Source: Fibrivirga algicola
GTDB lineage: Bacteria > Bacteroidota > Bacteroidia > Cytophagales > Spirosomataceae
Direction: 5' to 3'
NCBI RefSeq assembly: GCF_011742925.1
Contig: NZ_WAEL01000002.1
Coordinates: 744,001-808,000, forward strand
DNA: 64,000 bases
Shown here: positions 8,701 to 17,842 of the stretch, in pieces
Layout of the letters: every line of letters begins with the position of its first letter
Numbering within the stretch: position 1 is the first letter of the stretch
Position numbers and translations under genes: made by a program
Notes under the pieces: generated by a model
What the model was told of the DNA's origin: nothing
Seen by the model: only the letters and a program-made list of their open reading frames with translations
Database searches by the model: none

Positions 8701-9384
8701 ATGCCTGGTGCATACATCTTAATGATTATCCTGTTCCTTGTAGGCCTGTTTGTTCAATGGCGTCTCAAGAGCAAATTCACTGAATATTCGCAGATCGCGC
8801 TGAGCAGCGGCCTTACGGGTGCCGAAGTAGCGCAGAAAATGCTGTACGAAAACGGCGTAACTGACGTGCGGGTACTCTCTGTAGACGGTCAGCTTACCGA
8901 CCACTACAACCCGCAGGACAAAACCGTGAACCTCTCGCCTGATGTCTATCACGGACGGAGTGTGATGGCGGCGGCCGTAGCGGCACACGAATGTGGACAC
9001 GCGGTACAGCACAAAGTAGCCTACGGTCCGTTGCAGTTTCGATCAGCCATCGTACCCTTTGTCAGCATCTCATCGCAGTATATGCAATGGATTCTGCTGG
9101 CCGGTATTCTTATGATCAACAGCACGCTGATTCCCCTGACCATTGGGGTAGGCCTGTTTGCGGTGACAACTCTGTTCAGCTTCATCACGCTGCCCGTCGA
9201 GTTCGATGCCAGCAAGCGCGCACTAGCCTGGATTGAAAGCCGCGGCGTGGTATCGCCACGCGAGTATGGCGTGGCGAAAGACGGCCTGAAGTGGGCAGCT
9301 ATGACCTACGTCGTTGCCGCGCTAAGCTCGCTGGCTACATTGCTCTACTACGTGAGCATCCTGAACGGCCGCAGCCGCGACTAA
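8701..9384 (+). CDS. membrane zinc metallopeptidase, YugP family
   Basis: 227 residues from the ATG at 8701 (a TTG at 8692 is less likely). An N-terminal membrane helix (GAYILMIILFLVGLFVQW) is followed by a soluble part with SGLTGAEVAQKML, and then the zinc motif HECGHAVQH (HExxH type) near residue 95. Two further membrane segments follow (QWILLAGILMINSTLIPLTI and TYVVAALSSLATLLYYVSI). This matches the YugP/Zn_peptidase_2 family. Its substrates are poorly known; it is probably an inner-membrane housekeeping protease. A hairpin terminator at 9403 ends the transcript. Confidence 0.9.
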   Translation: MPGAYILMIILFLVGLFVQWRLKSKFTEYSQIALSSGLTGAEVAQKMLYENGVTDVRVLSVDGQLTDHYNPQDKTVNLSPDVYHGRSVMAAAVAAHECGHAVQHKVAYGPLQFRSAIVPFVSISSQYMQWILLAGILMINSTLIPLTIGVGLFAVTTLFSFITLPVEFDASKRALAWIESRGVVSPREYGVAKDGLKWAAMTYVVAALSSLATLLYYVSILNGRSRD

Positions 9385-9402
9385 GTAATCTTGTTTATCT
9401 TG

Positions 9403-9436
9403 AAAGCCAGGTACGTTGCTGTACCTGGCTTTTTTT
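9403..9436 (+). terminator. rho-independent terminator built from the AGGTAC word
   Basis: A perfect 12-bp stem (AAAGCCAGGTAC at 9403-9414 with its complement at 9421-9432), a 6-nt loop GTTGCT, and a continuing T run to 9436. The stem and loop include one copy of the over-represented octamer AGGTACGT (9409-9416). Confidence 0.85.
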
Positions 9437-9477
9437 GTGGCTATCTTACTTCATTACACAACACGCCACAGCTGCTT

Positions 9478-10521
9478 ATGTCATCTACGCCAGGCCACCT
9501 TCTTATACTAACCCGGTTTTGTTTATTGCTTGCCTTGTCCGGGCGGGTTGCATACGGCCAGAGTACCCCAACTCCTCTATCCACTACCGCCACTGGCCCC
9601 ACCATCTGGTTCACTGGCGACATGACTGATGTAACGACAACCACATCGCCCGGTATTCTGCTGGCTGGGGGCAGTACTGATGTCGACGATGCCATGCGTT
9701 GGTTTCTCAGAAAATCGGGTGGGGGCGATGTGGTTGTTCTGCGGGCCAGCGGGGCCGACGGCTACAACACGTACCTGTATTCGACACTAGGCGAAACGGT
9801 AAACTCAGTCGAAACCATCTTACTCAACTCAGCTGCGTGGGTAAACGATGAGCGTGTGGTGCAGACAATCCGAAATGCCGAGGCCTTGTTCATTGCCGGT
9901 GGCGACCAGGGGAAATACGTCAGCTTCTGGAAAGACTCGAAGGTAGAAGACGCGATCAACTACCTCATCAATACGAAGAAAGTACCCGTAGGCGGCACCA
10001 ACGCAGGTTGTGCCATCCTCGGCGCTATCTATTACCCTGTTTTCAATGAAAGCCTGGCCTCTGCCGAAGCCCTTTCTGATCCTTACCACACGAACCTGAT
10101 GCTGGGTAAAAACAACTTTGTGAATGCGCCGTTCCTGGCCAACACCATCACCGATACACACTTCGCCCAACGCAACCGCCAGGGACGTCTGGTGGCCTTT
10201 TTGGCCCGTATGCAAACCGATTGGCACATCACCGGGCGGGGCATTGGTATCAGCGAAAAGACGGCGGTGGCCATTGAACCAACGGGCGTAGCGACGGTCT
10301 TCGGCTCAAGTGTGGCTTATTTCGCTACGCCGTCTGGTTCCGGCAAACCTGAACAATGCGTCGCCGGAAAGCGCCTCGCTTGGTCCGCCAAAGGCAAAGC
10401 CATCCGCATCGTAGAGGTGCAGGGTTCAGGTACGTTCAACCTGAAAACCTGGGACACCCCAGCGGGTAGTCCAGTTAGGTATTGGTATGTGGAAGACGGG
10501 GGGTTGCAGATGCAACCCTAA
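9478..10521 (+). CDS. cyanophycinase-like (peptidase S51 family) exported protein, nucleophile Ser replaced by Asn
   Basis: 347 residues from ATG 9478; the longer frame from TTG 9391 runs through the terminator and is rejected. There is a signal-like hydrophobic N-terminus (LLILTRFCLLLALSGRVAYG). The body matches cyanophycinase/S51: PGILLAGGSTDVD, LFIAGGDQGKYV, TDTHFAQRNRQGRL and a GIGISEKTAV segment. Cyanophycinases hydrolyse beta-aspartyl-arginine bonds with a Ser in G-T-S-A-G. Here the motif reads GGTNAGCAIL, with codon AAC at 10000-10002, so the nucleophile is missing, while the Gln and His sites are present. It may be inactive or changed in chemistry, or the base may be a sequencing error. 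Confidence 0.85.
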   Translation: MSSTPGHLLILTRFCLLLALSGRVAYGQSTPTPLSTTATGPTIWFTGDMTDVTTTTSPGILLAGGSTDVDDAMRWFLRKSGGGDVVVLRASGADGYNTYLYSTLGETVNSVETILLNSAAWVNDERVVQTIRNAEALFIAGGDQGKYVSFWKDSKVEDAINYLINTKKVPVGGTNAGCAILGAIYYPVFNESLASAEALSDPYHTNLMLGKNNFVNAPFLANTITDTHFAQRNRQGRLVAFLARMQTDWHITGRGIGISEKTAVAIEPTGVATVFGSSVAYFATPSGSGKPEQCVAGKRLAWSAKGKAIRIVEVQGSGTFNLKTWDTPAGSPVRYWYVEDGGLQMQP

Positions 10522-10545
10522 GTAGCCATCACATTAATCCCAACG

Positions 10546-12390
10546 TTACTTTACGTCCAAAATCACTGCACTCATGGCGGGTATTACCAGCGGCTGCGTT
10601 AACGGTTGCGTTTGGTCGGTCTGTATGTTACGGGCAGTTTTATGGCCGCTCAGCAGTTCGGCGTAATGGGCTGTATTTAGCGTCTTCGACTCGCTATTTT
10701 TATTCATAACGACCATAATCTTTTGCAACGCATTGTGGCGGAAATACACGTAGACGCCGTTGCTGGCAGCAAAATGAGTGAGTTTTCCCGTGTGCAGAAC
10801 GGGCGTACGTCGCCGCCACTGCAGTAACTGCTTTAGAAACTGTTGCGCTTCCAACTGCCGATCGGTCAGACCTTTACCAGTAAACGCACTGGCGGTATGA
10901 TCAGGCCAGCCGCCGGGCATCTCACCCCTGATTTCGTCGTGACGGTCGCTCTTTGGATTGGTCATCAGAATTTCGGTACCGTAGAAAAACTGCGGAATAC
11001 CGCGTGTGGTCAGTAGCTGAATCATCCCCATTTTCCATCGGTCGAACTTCTCGTTGATCTGGGTGTAAAACCGGCTCATGTCGTGATTATCCGGGAAGAC
11101 AACCAGGTTAGTTGGATTTTCGTACAGGAAGTCGAGCGCCAGGGTCTGATAGAGCTTCATCAGCCCCTGGTTGTAGACCTTATCATCTTCGTTGAGGGCA
11201 CTGACCAGGGCATTTTGCTGCGGAAAATCGAACATATTCGGCATGTATGATACGTAGCCGTTTCGGTTCTGTTTGCCCTTCTGCCAAAATGCGATGATTG
11301 CCGGGTTCATCGACCACTCCTCACCTACCATCGAAAAATTCGGGTATTCCTGCATCACCCGTCGCGACCATTCGGCCATGAACGCTTTGTCGGGGTACGG
11401 GTACGTATCCATACGGATCCCGTGCAGATCAGCGTATTCGATCCACCAAATCGTATTCTGAATCAGGTATTGAGCCAGCAAGGGATTGCGCTGGTTCATA
11501 TCAGGCATAGACGGAACAAACCAGCCATCGGCAAATAGTTTTTTATCGTATTCCGAAGCGTGAGGGTCCTGGTTTGTCTCGCGGGAATGATTCGTTATCT
11601 GGGGCTTGTCCTGGTAGTTGAGCCAGTCGTCGGTGGGCAGGTCGGCCATCCACCAGTGGCCCGAACCGCAATGATTCATGATCATGTCGATCACCAGCTT
11701 GATGCCCTTTTTCTGCGCCGCTTTCGATAGGGTACGGTAATCTTCGTTGGTCCCAAAGCGCGGATCAACTTTGTAGAAATCGGTGCTGGCGTAACCGTGG
11801 TACGACGCCTGCGGCATCTTGTTTTCGATCAGCGGGTTAATCCACAAAGCCGTAAAGCCCATGTCGTTGATGTAATCCAGATTATCGATTATCCCCTGAA
11901 TATCACCACCATGCCGAGTATCCCGTCCTGTTCTGCTGGCTGGGTCGGGCATGCCGGGTACGTTATCATTGGCTGGATCCCCGTTGGCAAAACGGTCGGG
12001 CGTAATCAGGTACATGACGTCGGCTGGCGTGTAGCCCTGCCGTTGGGCCGAGCCTGTTGAGCGCGCCTTCAGTTCATACTGATACGTAAATACCGCTTGC
12101 CCGTTTTTCAGAAACTGGATCGGGAACGTACCTGGCTTTGCTGTTGGGCTAACCACCAGGTCGATGAACAGGTAGTTCGGGCTTTTCACCTTCGTCACCT
12201 TCATCAGTTTCACCCCCGTAAAAGCCAACTTCGGCTGTGTTTCAGCAATGGCTGGCGCATGAATCAACAATTGCAGGCGGGTGTCTTTCATGCCCACCCA
12301 CCAGAAGGCAGGTTCAACCCGCTGAGCAACAAGGGCAAAACGAGTAATCAGTACTAAAGAAGAGACTAGTAGCAGCCGGTATATAGTCAT
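10546..12390 (-). CDS. GH13 alpha-amylase family enzyme (cyclomaltodextrinase/neopullulanase-like)
   Basis: 614 residues with an N-terminal signal peptide (IYRLLLVSSLVLITRFALVAQ). An N-terminal beta domain (about residues 25-120) resembles the Cyc-maltodext_N module. The catalytic barrel begins at MYLITPDRFANGDPAND. The four GH13 motifs are intact: DMIMNH, GIRMDTYPY (nucleophile Asp), GEEW (acid/base Glu) and FPDNHD. A short C-terminal beta domain closes it. It should cut alpha-1,4-glucans or cyclodextrins in the periplasm or at the cell surface, like SusA-type enzymes, but no susCD pair is adjacent. Upstream on the same strand is a PhyH oxygenase, and beyond that two AraC regulators. Confidence 0.92.
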   Translation of the reverse strand: MTIYRLLLVSSLVLITRFALVAQRVEPAFWWVGMKDTRLQLLIHAPAIAETQPKLAFTGVKLMKVTKVKSPNYLFIDLVVSPTAKPGTFPIQFLKNGQAVFTYQYELKARSTGSAQRQGYTPADVMYLITPDRFANGDPANDNVPGMPDPASRTGRDTRHGGDIQGIIDNLDYINDMGFTALWINPLIENKMPQASYHGYASTDFYKVDPRFGTNEDYRTLSKAAQKKGIKLVIDMIMNHCGSGHWWMADLPTDDWLNYQDKPQITNHSRETNQDPHASEYDKKLFADGWFVPSMPDMNQRNPLLAQYLIQNTIWWIEYADLHGIRMDTYPYPDKAFMAEWSRRVMQEYPNFSMVGEEWSMNPAIIAFWQKGKQNRNGYVSYMPNMFDFPQQNALVSALNEDDKVYNQGLMKLYQTLALDFLYENPTNLVVFPDNHDMSRFYTQINEKFDRWKMGMIQLLTTRGIPQFFYGTEILMTNPKSDRHDEIRGEMPGGWPDHTASAFTGKGLTDRQLEAQQFLKQLLQWRRRTPVLHTGKLTHFAASNGVYVYFRHNALQKIMVVMNKNSESKTLNTAHYAELLSGHKTARNIQTDQTQPLTQPLVIPAMSAVILDVK

Positions 12391-12431
12391 GGCGGAGTTT
12401 GCAAACCTTAAAATTACTCACTGTCGGCCAA

Positions 12432-13229
12432 TCAATACAGCACTGGGTTGAGCGCAGTGTCGATTACCTGACCAATCCGGGCACCGGGGCACCAGGTATG
12501 CCAGTCGTTTTCCTGGTTTTTATTGATGGGCTGTTGCAGCACCATGTCACGATCCATATAAATGACGGTCATTACTTTGCGCATCTGGTCAGTTACGTTG
12601 GCACCAGCGCGGTGAAAGACCCAGCCCGAGTGGAAACTCACTTCGCCCAAGTCGAACGGCTCAATAACATGCTTGAAATCGGTGACGCGCAGCTTGGCCG
12701 CAATGAGTTTTTCGCTATCGTCGCCGATGCTCAGTTCTCGGCCTTCCACGATCTGGTGGCTACCGGCGCTAAATTCGAGTGGACCCATCTCCAGCGGAAC
12801 GGGCTGAAGCGGAATCCAGGCCGTAATAGTTTTGTCGCTACTAAGCGGCCAGTAATATTGATCAGCATGCCAGGGTGTAATGCCGCCGCCCCCCTCCTTG
12901 AAGAGCGCCTGATCGTGGTACATCCGCACGCCGTCTACCTGCATCAGGTCGGCAGCGATTTTGGCGAGTCGCTTGCTGAACACAAATGCTCTTACGGCGT
13001 CGTTTTCGCGCCAGAGGTTGAAGAGTTGCAGGAACGCTTTTCCGTAGGTGTCACGCTCGTCAAGTGCAGTGGTCACGGTGTTCATCTTGGCCACCTGCTC
13101 GCTGATGACATCATTGTAACGAGCCAGCGTTTCGGCATCGAATACGTTTTTCAGCTTGATGAACCGGTTGGTCTGGTAGAAATTAATCTGTTCGGGACTG
13201 AGTTCGTACGGCGTATCGAGTAGGTTCAT
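12432..13229 (-). CDS. phytanoyl-CoA dioxygenase (PhyH) family protein
   Basis: 265 residues from ATG 13229 (MNLLDTPYELSPEQ); the longer frame to 13334 adds unconserved residues. The fold is the Fe(II)/2-oxoglutarate PhyH family: QINFYQTNRFIKLKNVFD at the start, the iron motif HxD in PWHADQYYWP near residue 135, and the distal His/Arg region in FHSGWVFHRAGANVTDQ near residue 215. Members hydroxylate small molecules or lipids; the substrate is unknown. It ends 41 bp before the GH13 gene on the same strand and is divergent from an AraC/cupin regulator whose sensor domain suits small-molecule control. That layout suggests a locally regulated catabolic unit. Confidence 0.88.
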   Translation of the reverse strand: MNLLDTPYELSPEQINFYQTNRFIKLKNVFDAETLARYNDVISEQVAKMNTVTTALDERDTYGKAFLQLFNLWRENDAVRAFVFSKRLAKIAADLMQVDGVRMYHDQALFKEGGGGITPWHADQYYWPLSSDKTITAWIPLQPVPLEMGPLEFSAGSHQIVEGRELSIGDDSEKLIAAKLRVTDFKHVIEPFDLGEVSFHSGWVFHRAGANVTDQMRKVMTVIYMDRDMVLQQPINKNQENDWHTWCPGARIGQVIDTALNPVLY

Positions 13230-13573
13230 GGATCGACAGGTTTGACAGGAATTACGTTGCCGGGTAATGTACCTGACAGCTCCACAAAATTGATTAAAAC
13301 TTAGCGCCTGCCGTTTTACATATTTATGCTGCAATTATTCGAATATTACCAGTATCGACTATGTTTGGGCCGTGAAGTGGTAATATGCAGGCAGAAATAA
13401 GCTACATTGGCTGGTTGTCGTGTTGCTTTCATAGGATAAATACTTCGTGCTGTAGGCCGTTCGACTCGCGAAGCTGACCCAGCTCACGAAGCAACGTACT
13501 CAGCAAAGCAACAGGCTTGCGGAACAACCAGCAGGTATTCTCCCACGTTAACCCTTTTGCTCGTTCACTCCAT
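13230..13573. other. 344-bp divergent intergenic region between PhyH and AraC genes
   Basis: It holds a 9-bp perfect inverted repeat (ATATTACCA at 13343-13351, complement at 13378-13386), a possible operator for the AraC protein, and the large imperfect palindrome at 13411-13531. I see no convincing -33/-7 pair. No coding frame here looks real. Confidence 0.5.
13411..13531. repeat. large imperfect intergenic palindrome
   Basis: The outer left arm (13411-13429) reads CTGGTTGTCGTGTTGCTTT. The right arm (13505-13531) starts AAAGCAAC and ends GAACAACCAG with an 8-nt insertion. An inner pair CTTCGTG/CACGAAG also folds. The words CTGGTTGTCGT and GTTGC are shared with the 1766 element. Confidence 0.55.
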
Positions 13574-14422
13574 ATGCGCCCTGAACTTGAACTTGGTATC
13601 ACGAACCTGCCGAATGCATCGTTTAAAGGGTTTCGGCTGTATCAGCCTGCGTTTGAGTCACACTGGCATTACCATCCTGAACTCGAACTGGTGTATTTCG
13701 CAAAGGGGAAGGGCGTGCGGTTTATCGGTGATGATATTTCATTGTATAGCGAAGGCGATCTCTTTCTGATTGGCGAAAGTCTGCCACACACATTTGTGAG
13801 CTACGGCGAAGAAACCACACCCCTGGTCGAGGCATTTTGTATTCAATTTCCGAAGGGTCTGTTCGACTCGTTTGCGGAGTGCAGACCAGTACAGGCCCTA
13901 TTCCAGGAAGCCAAACGGGGCCTTGCCTTCCCCAAACCCAGCGACCTTGTTATTGAGAAAATTCGGGAAGCGGTGATGGCTACAGGTACGTTAGCCCTGG
14001 TTAGGTTGCTTGAACTGCTGGAGCTATTAAGAGTCGAACCGGAGCGGCTTCCTATCTTACAACCAGGCTATGAACGGCAGGCTGCTCTGGCCGACGCATC
14101 GACTCGCCTCCGCACGGCCATCGACTACATTAATGCGCATTACCAACGCCCCATTTCGCTACAGGAAATTTCCGGTAAATGTCATTTTTCGCCAAACGCC
14201 TTCTGCCGATGGTTCAAAAAAAACATGGGTTTAACGTTTATCGACTACGTGAACAAGGTACGTCTGACGCACGTCTGCCAGTTGCTGACATCAACTGATT
14301 GGCCCATCAGCCAGATTGCCCTTCAGGCCGGTTTTGATAATATCAGTACGCTGAATCGTCTCTTCCTGGTCAAACTGGGTACGTCTCCGGGGAGGTACAG
14401 GAACGATACGTTGAGAATCTAA
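13574..14422 (+). CDS. AraC-family transcriptional regulator with cupin sensor
   Basis: 282 residues from ATG 13574. The N-terminal half is a cupin (FESHWHYHPELELVYF with paired histidines, then GDDISLYSEGDLFLIGESLPH). The C-terminal half is a two-helix-turn-helix AraC domain beginning RLRTAIDYINAHYQRPISL, with FSPNAFCRWFKKNMGLTF and a second helix set ending AGFDNISTLNRLF. Such proteins bind a small molecule, often a sugar, and activate nearby genes. It is divergent from the PhyH-GH13 pair, its most likely targets. It resembles the third AraC protein at 28056 in layout (HWHYHPE versus LWHYHPE). Confidence 0.92.
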   Translation: MRPELELGITNLPNASFKGFRLYQPAFESHWHYHPELELVYFAKGKGVRFIGDDISLYSEGDLFLIGESLPHTFVSYGEETTPLVEAFCIQFPKGLFDSFAECRPVQALFQEAKRGLAFPKPSDLVIEKIREAVMATGTLALVRLLELLELLRVEPERLPILQPGYERQAALADASTRLRTAIDYINAHYQRPISLQEISGKCHFSPNAFCRWFKKNMGLTFIDYVNKVRLTHVCQLLTSTDWPISQIALQAGFDNISTLNRLFLVKLGTSPGRYRNDTLRI

Positions 14423-14551
14423 AAACGCCCAATGGCTTTGCTGAGTTAACTGTTGGTATTCTGGGGGAGCCGCTGTTCATTGCGCATTCTTCACTGTCAT
14501 GCCTAATTTGGCAGCGACCAATAGGCTTTTAAAAACGGCTATCGATTGTCT

Positions 14552-15286
14552 ATGAATCCCTTCATTTTAGCCTTGATGGTGCGTGGTCAGACTGTGCAGA
14601 TTCACCAGCATGCGGCTTACCAGATTGCGGTTTCACTTGGTGCACCGTTTACATCCGTCATCGATGGCACCGTCCACAACAGCATTACAGGATTCATCAT
14701 CAAGCCACAGGTAGCCCATCTGTGTACCGTGTTTGAGCAAACGCCGTTGATCCTTATCAATGTAGAGCCCTACTCGCGGGCTAGTTTGCAATTGATGTCA
14801 TTGTTCGAGCCAGACCAAGACATCATTGTACTGCCGACACCGGCTGATGTGCACCGCTATTTTGCGCCGTTTCTACACCCTAACTCATTAGAGTGGCCCC
14901 TCGACATTGCTCATTTCCTGACGACCACTCGGCCAAACGATCAGATAGACCAGCGTGTACAGACCATTATTCGTCAGATCGAAACCCATTCCGGTACTAA
15001 TACCCTAACGCCCAAAGTGCTGGCCGACCAGGTGTTTTTATCCCCGTCGCGCATGGCCGCGCTGTTTAAAAAGGAAACCGGCAGCAGCGTTTCCAAATAC
15101 CTGCTTTGGACGCGCCTTCGCCAGGCTATTGTCCGTACACTCACCGACCGCACCCGGCATCTGACTGAGATTGCCTACGAAACCGGTTTTTATGACCAGG
15201 CCCAACTCAACAAATACATGTACGAAATGCTGGGGGTTTCGCCACGAGCCCTAAAGCAAAACAGTGATCTGATACAAGTTTTGTGA
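14552..15286 (+). CDS. AraC-family transcriptional regulator (short sensor)
   Basis: 244 residues from ATG 14552. The N-terminal part (about 1-140) is a compact sensor of unknown ligand (HQHAAYQIAVSLGAPF). The C-terminal AraC helix-turn-helix domain is clear: LTPKVLADQVFLSPSRMAALFKKETG, then LTEIAYETGFYDQAQLNKYMYEMLGVSPR. It is followed at 59 bp by a quinone-reductase-like gene on the same strand, which it probably controls or is co-transcribed with. It is unlike the neighbouring cupin-type AraC in its first half. Confidence 0.9.
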   Translation: MNPFILALMVRGQTVQIHQHAAYQIAVSLGAPFTSVIDGTVHNSITGFIIKPQVAHLCTVFEQTPLILINVEPYSRASLQLMSLFEPDQDIIVLPTPADVHRYFAPFLHPNSLEWPLDIAHFLTTTRPNDQIDQRVQTIIRQIETHSGTNTLTPKVLADQVFLSPSRMAALFKKETGSSVSKYLLWTRLRQAIVRTLTDRTRHLTEIAYETGFYDQAQLNKYMYEMLGVSPRALKQNSDLIQVL

Positions 15287-15345
15287 TCGGCCGCCGCCGA
15301 CTTTTGCTACCGCCATAGCGCTAAAACATTTTAACAGACAATACA

Positions 15346-16287
15346 ATGAAAGCGGTAGTCTATCAACACTTTGGCGGCACAGAGGTGCTGCAGATCATCG
15401 AAAAACCCATGCCCACACCCGGTGCGCATGATGTACTGGTAAAGGTCAAAGCCGTTTCAATCAACCCACTGGACTGGAAAATCCGTCGGGGCGACATGAA
15501 GCTGATGTCAGGTACCAAATTTCCTAAAGGGGCAGGGATCGATTTTGCCGGTGTGATCACGGCCGTAGGCGAATCAGTGACGGATTTTTCGGTAGGCGAC
15601 AACGTGTTCGGGGCGGTCGACGGCATGAAAGGCGGCGCGTTGGCTGAATACATTGCAGTTGCCGCGAAAACCGTCTGGCACAAACCGTCGTCAATCAATT
15701 TTGCCCAAGCTGCGTCGATTACGGTAGTTGGTGCCGGTGCCTACAAGGCGTTGGTCGAGTTGGGCCATATCACAGCCGGTTCGGAAGTGCTTCTCAACGG
15801 TGCCGCTGGCGGTATGGGCATGGTGGCTATTCAACTGGCGAAACAGGCAGGGGCCGTGGTTACAGCCGTGGCTGGTCCCAGTGGCCTACCGTATGTACAG
15901 AAATGGGGTGCCGACCAGGTAATCGATTACACGAAACAGGATGTTCGGAACTTGCCCAGTCAGTTCGATATTATTTTCGATCTGTCGGCTAAACTGCCTT
16001 TCAGTGAGGCTAAACCCCTGATGAAAGAGCACGCCGTGTTTATTAATCCAGTACCCCAACCAGTCGATATTATTACCACGACGTTTACGAATCTGGTGAC
16101 AGGCAAGAAAGACAAAATGCTGCTGTCGACACCCAACGCAACGAGCGCGAATTACCTGCTTGCCGCCATCGATAAAGGCCTTCAGATTGATGTGACAAAG
16201 ACCTTTTCGCTAACTGATGTCGTGGCGGCTTACCAATACGCCGAAAAAGGCAACGTCATTGGCAAGACCGTAATTGAGTTGGATTAA
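15346..16287 (+). CDS. zinc-independent NADP-dependent alcohol dehydrogenase / quinone oxidoreductase (MDR family)
   Basis: 313 residues of the medium-chain dehydrogenase/reductase superfamily, quinone-reductase branch. The N-terminal GroES-like domain reads MKAVVYQHFGGTEVLQI, with SINPLDWKIRRGDMK and GIDFAGVITAVGESV. The Rossmann nucleotide site is VLLNGAAGGMGMVAIQLAKQAGA near residue 150. It lacks the cysteine cluster and catalytic zinc ligands of true alcohol dehydrogenases, so it likely reduces quinones or enals with NAD(P)H in the cytoplasm. It follows an AraC regulator and ends in a strong bidirectional terminator. Confidence 0.9.
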   Translation: MKAVVYQHFGGTEVLQIIEKPMPTPGAHDVLVKVKAVSINPLDWKIRRGDMKLMSGTKFPKGAGIDFAGVITAVGESVTDFSVGDNVFGAVDGMKGGALAEYIAVAAKTVWHKPSSINFAQAASITVVGAGAYKALVELGHITAGSEVLLNGAAGGMGMVAIQLAKQAGAVVTAVAGPSGLPYVQKWGADQVIDYTKQDVRNLPSQFDIIFDLSAKLPFSEAKPLMKEHAVFINPVPQPVDIITTTFTNLVTGKKDKMLLSTPNATSANYLLAAIDKGLQIDVTKTFSLTDVVAAYQYAEKGNVIGKTVIELD

Positions 16288-16364
16288 GGATTAAGCATAA
16301 AAAAAGCTCTGTTGAAGTACCGATTGGTGCCTCGACAGAGCTTTTTTTATGCTTAATCCTTAAT
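16283..16364. terminator. bidirectional terminator, perfect 30-bp inverted repeat
   Basis: Arms 16283-16312 and 16335-16364 are exactly complementary over 30 bp, with A-runs and T-runs flanking the inner stem AAGCTCTGT/ACAGAGCTT. It lies between the convergent oxidoreductase and ahcY genes. The left arm covers the oxidoreductase stop codon; the right arm ends 2 bp before the ahcY stop codon. Confidence 0.85.
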
Positions 16365-16366
16365 TC

Positions 16367-17677
<1,311 letters not shown>

Positions 17678-17778
17678 ATCGATTGAACGACGTCGTTTAG
17701 TTGATTTCGATGTTCTGGTTTCCGTAAATAGACAGCAGGCGTACCCTGTTTAGTTCGGCTTGCTTTCTTAGGAAAGTA

Positions 17779-17812
17779 CAAAAATACGAATACTATGCTA
17801 AGTAAGGCTCAA
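17779..17812 (-). promoter_or_regulatory. Bacteroidetes-type promoter for ahcY
   Basis: On the minus strand, 17786-17779 reads TATTTTTG, matching the -7 consensus TAnnTTTG. A TTG lies at 17812-17810, about 23 bp upstream. Predicted transcription would start about 95 bp before the ahcY ATG. Confidence 0.5.
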
Positions 17813-17842
17813 TAACAACGAATTAAGCGTAACCAGTGCCGT

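Noticed and set aside
12399-13223. Long plus-strand open frame of 274 codons
   Set aside because: It is the mirror of the PhyH gene, has no recognisable domain, and is explained by codon bias of the minus-strand gene.
17678-17842. Possible SAH/SAM riboswitch before ahcY
   Set aside because: I found no matching stem set or conserved loop words; only a promoter is supported.
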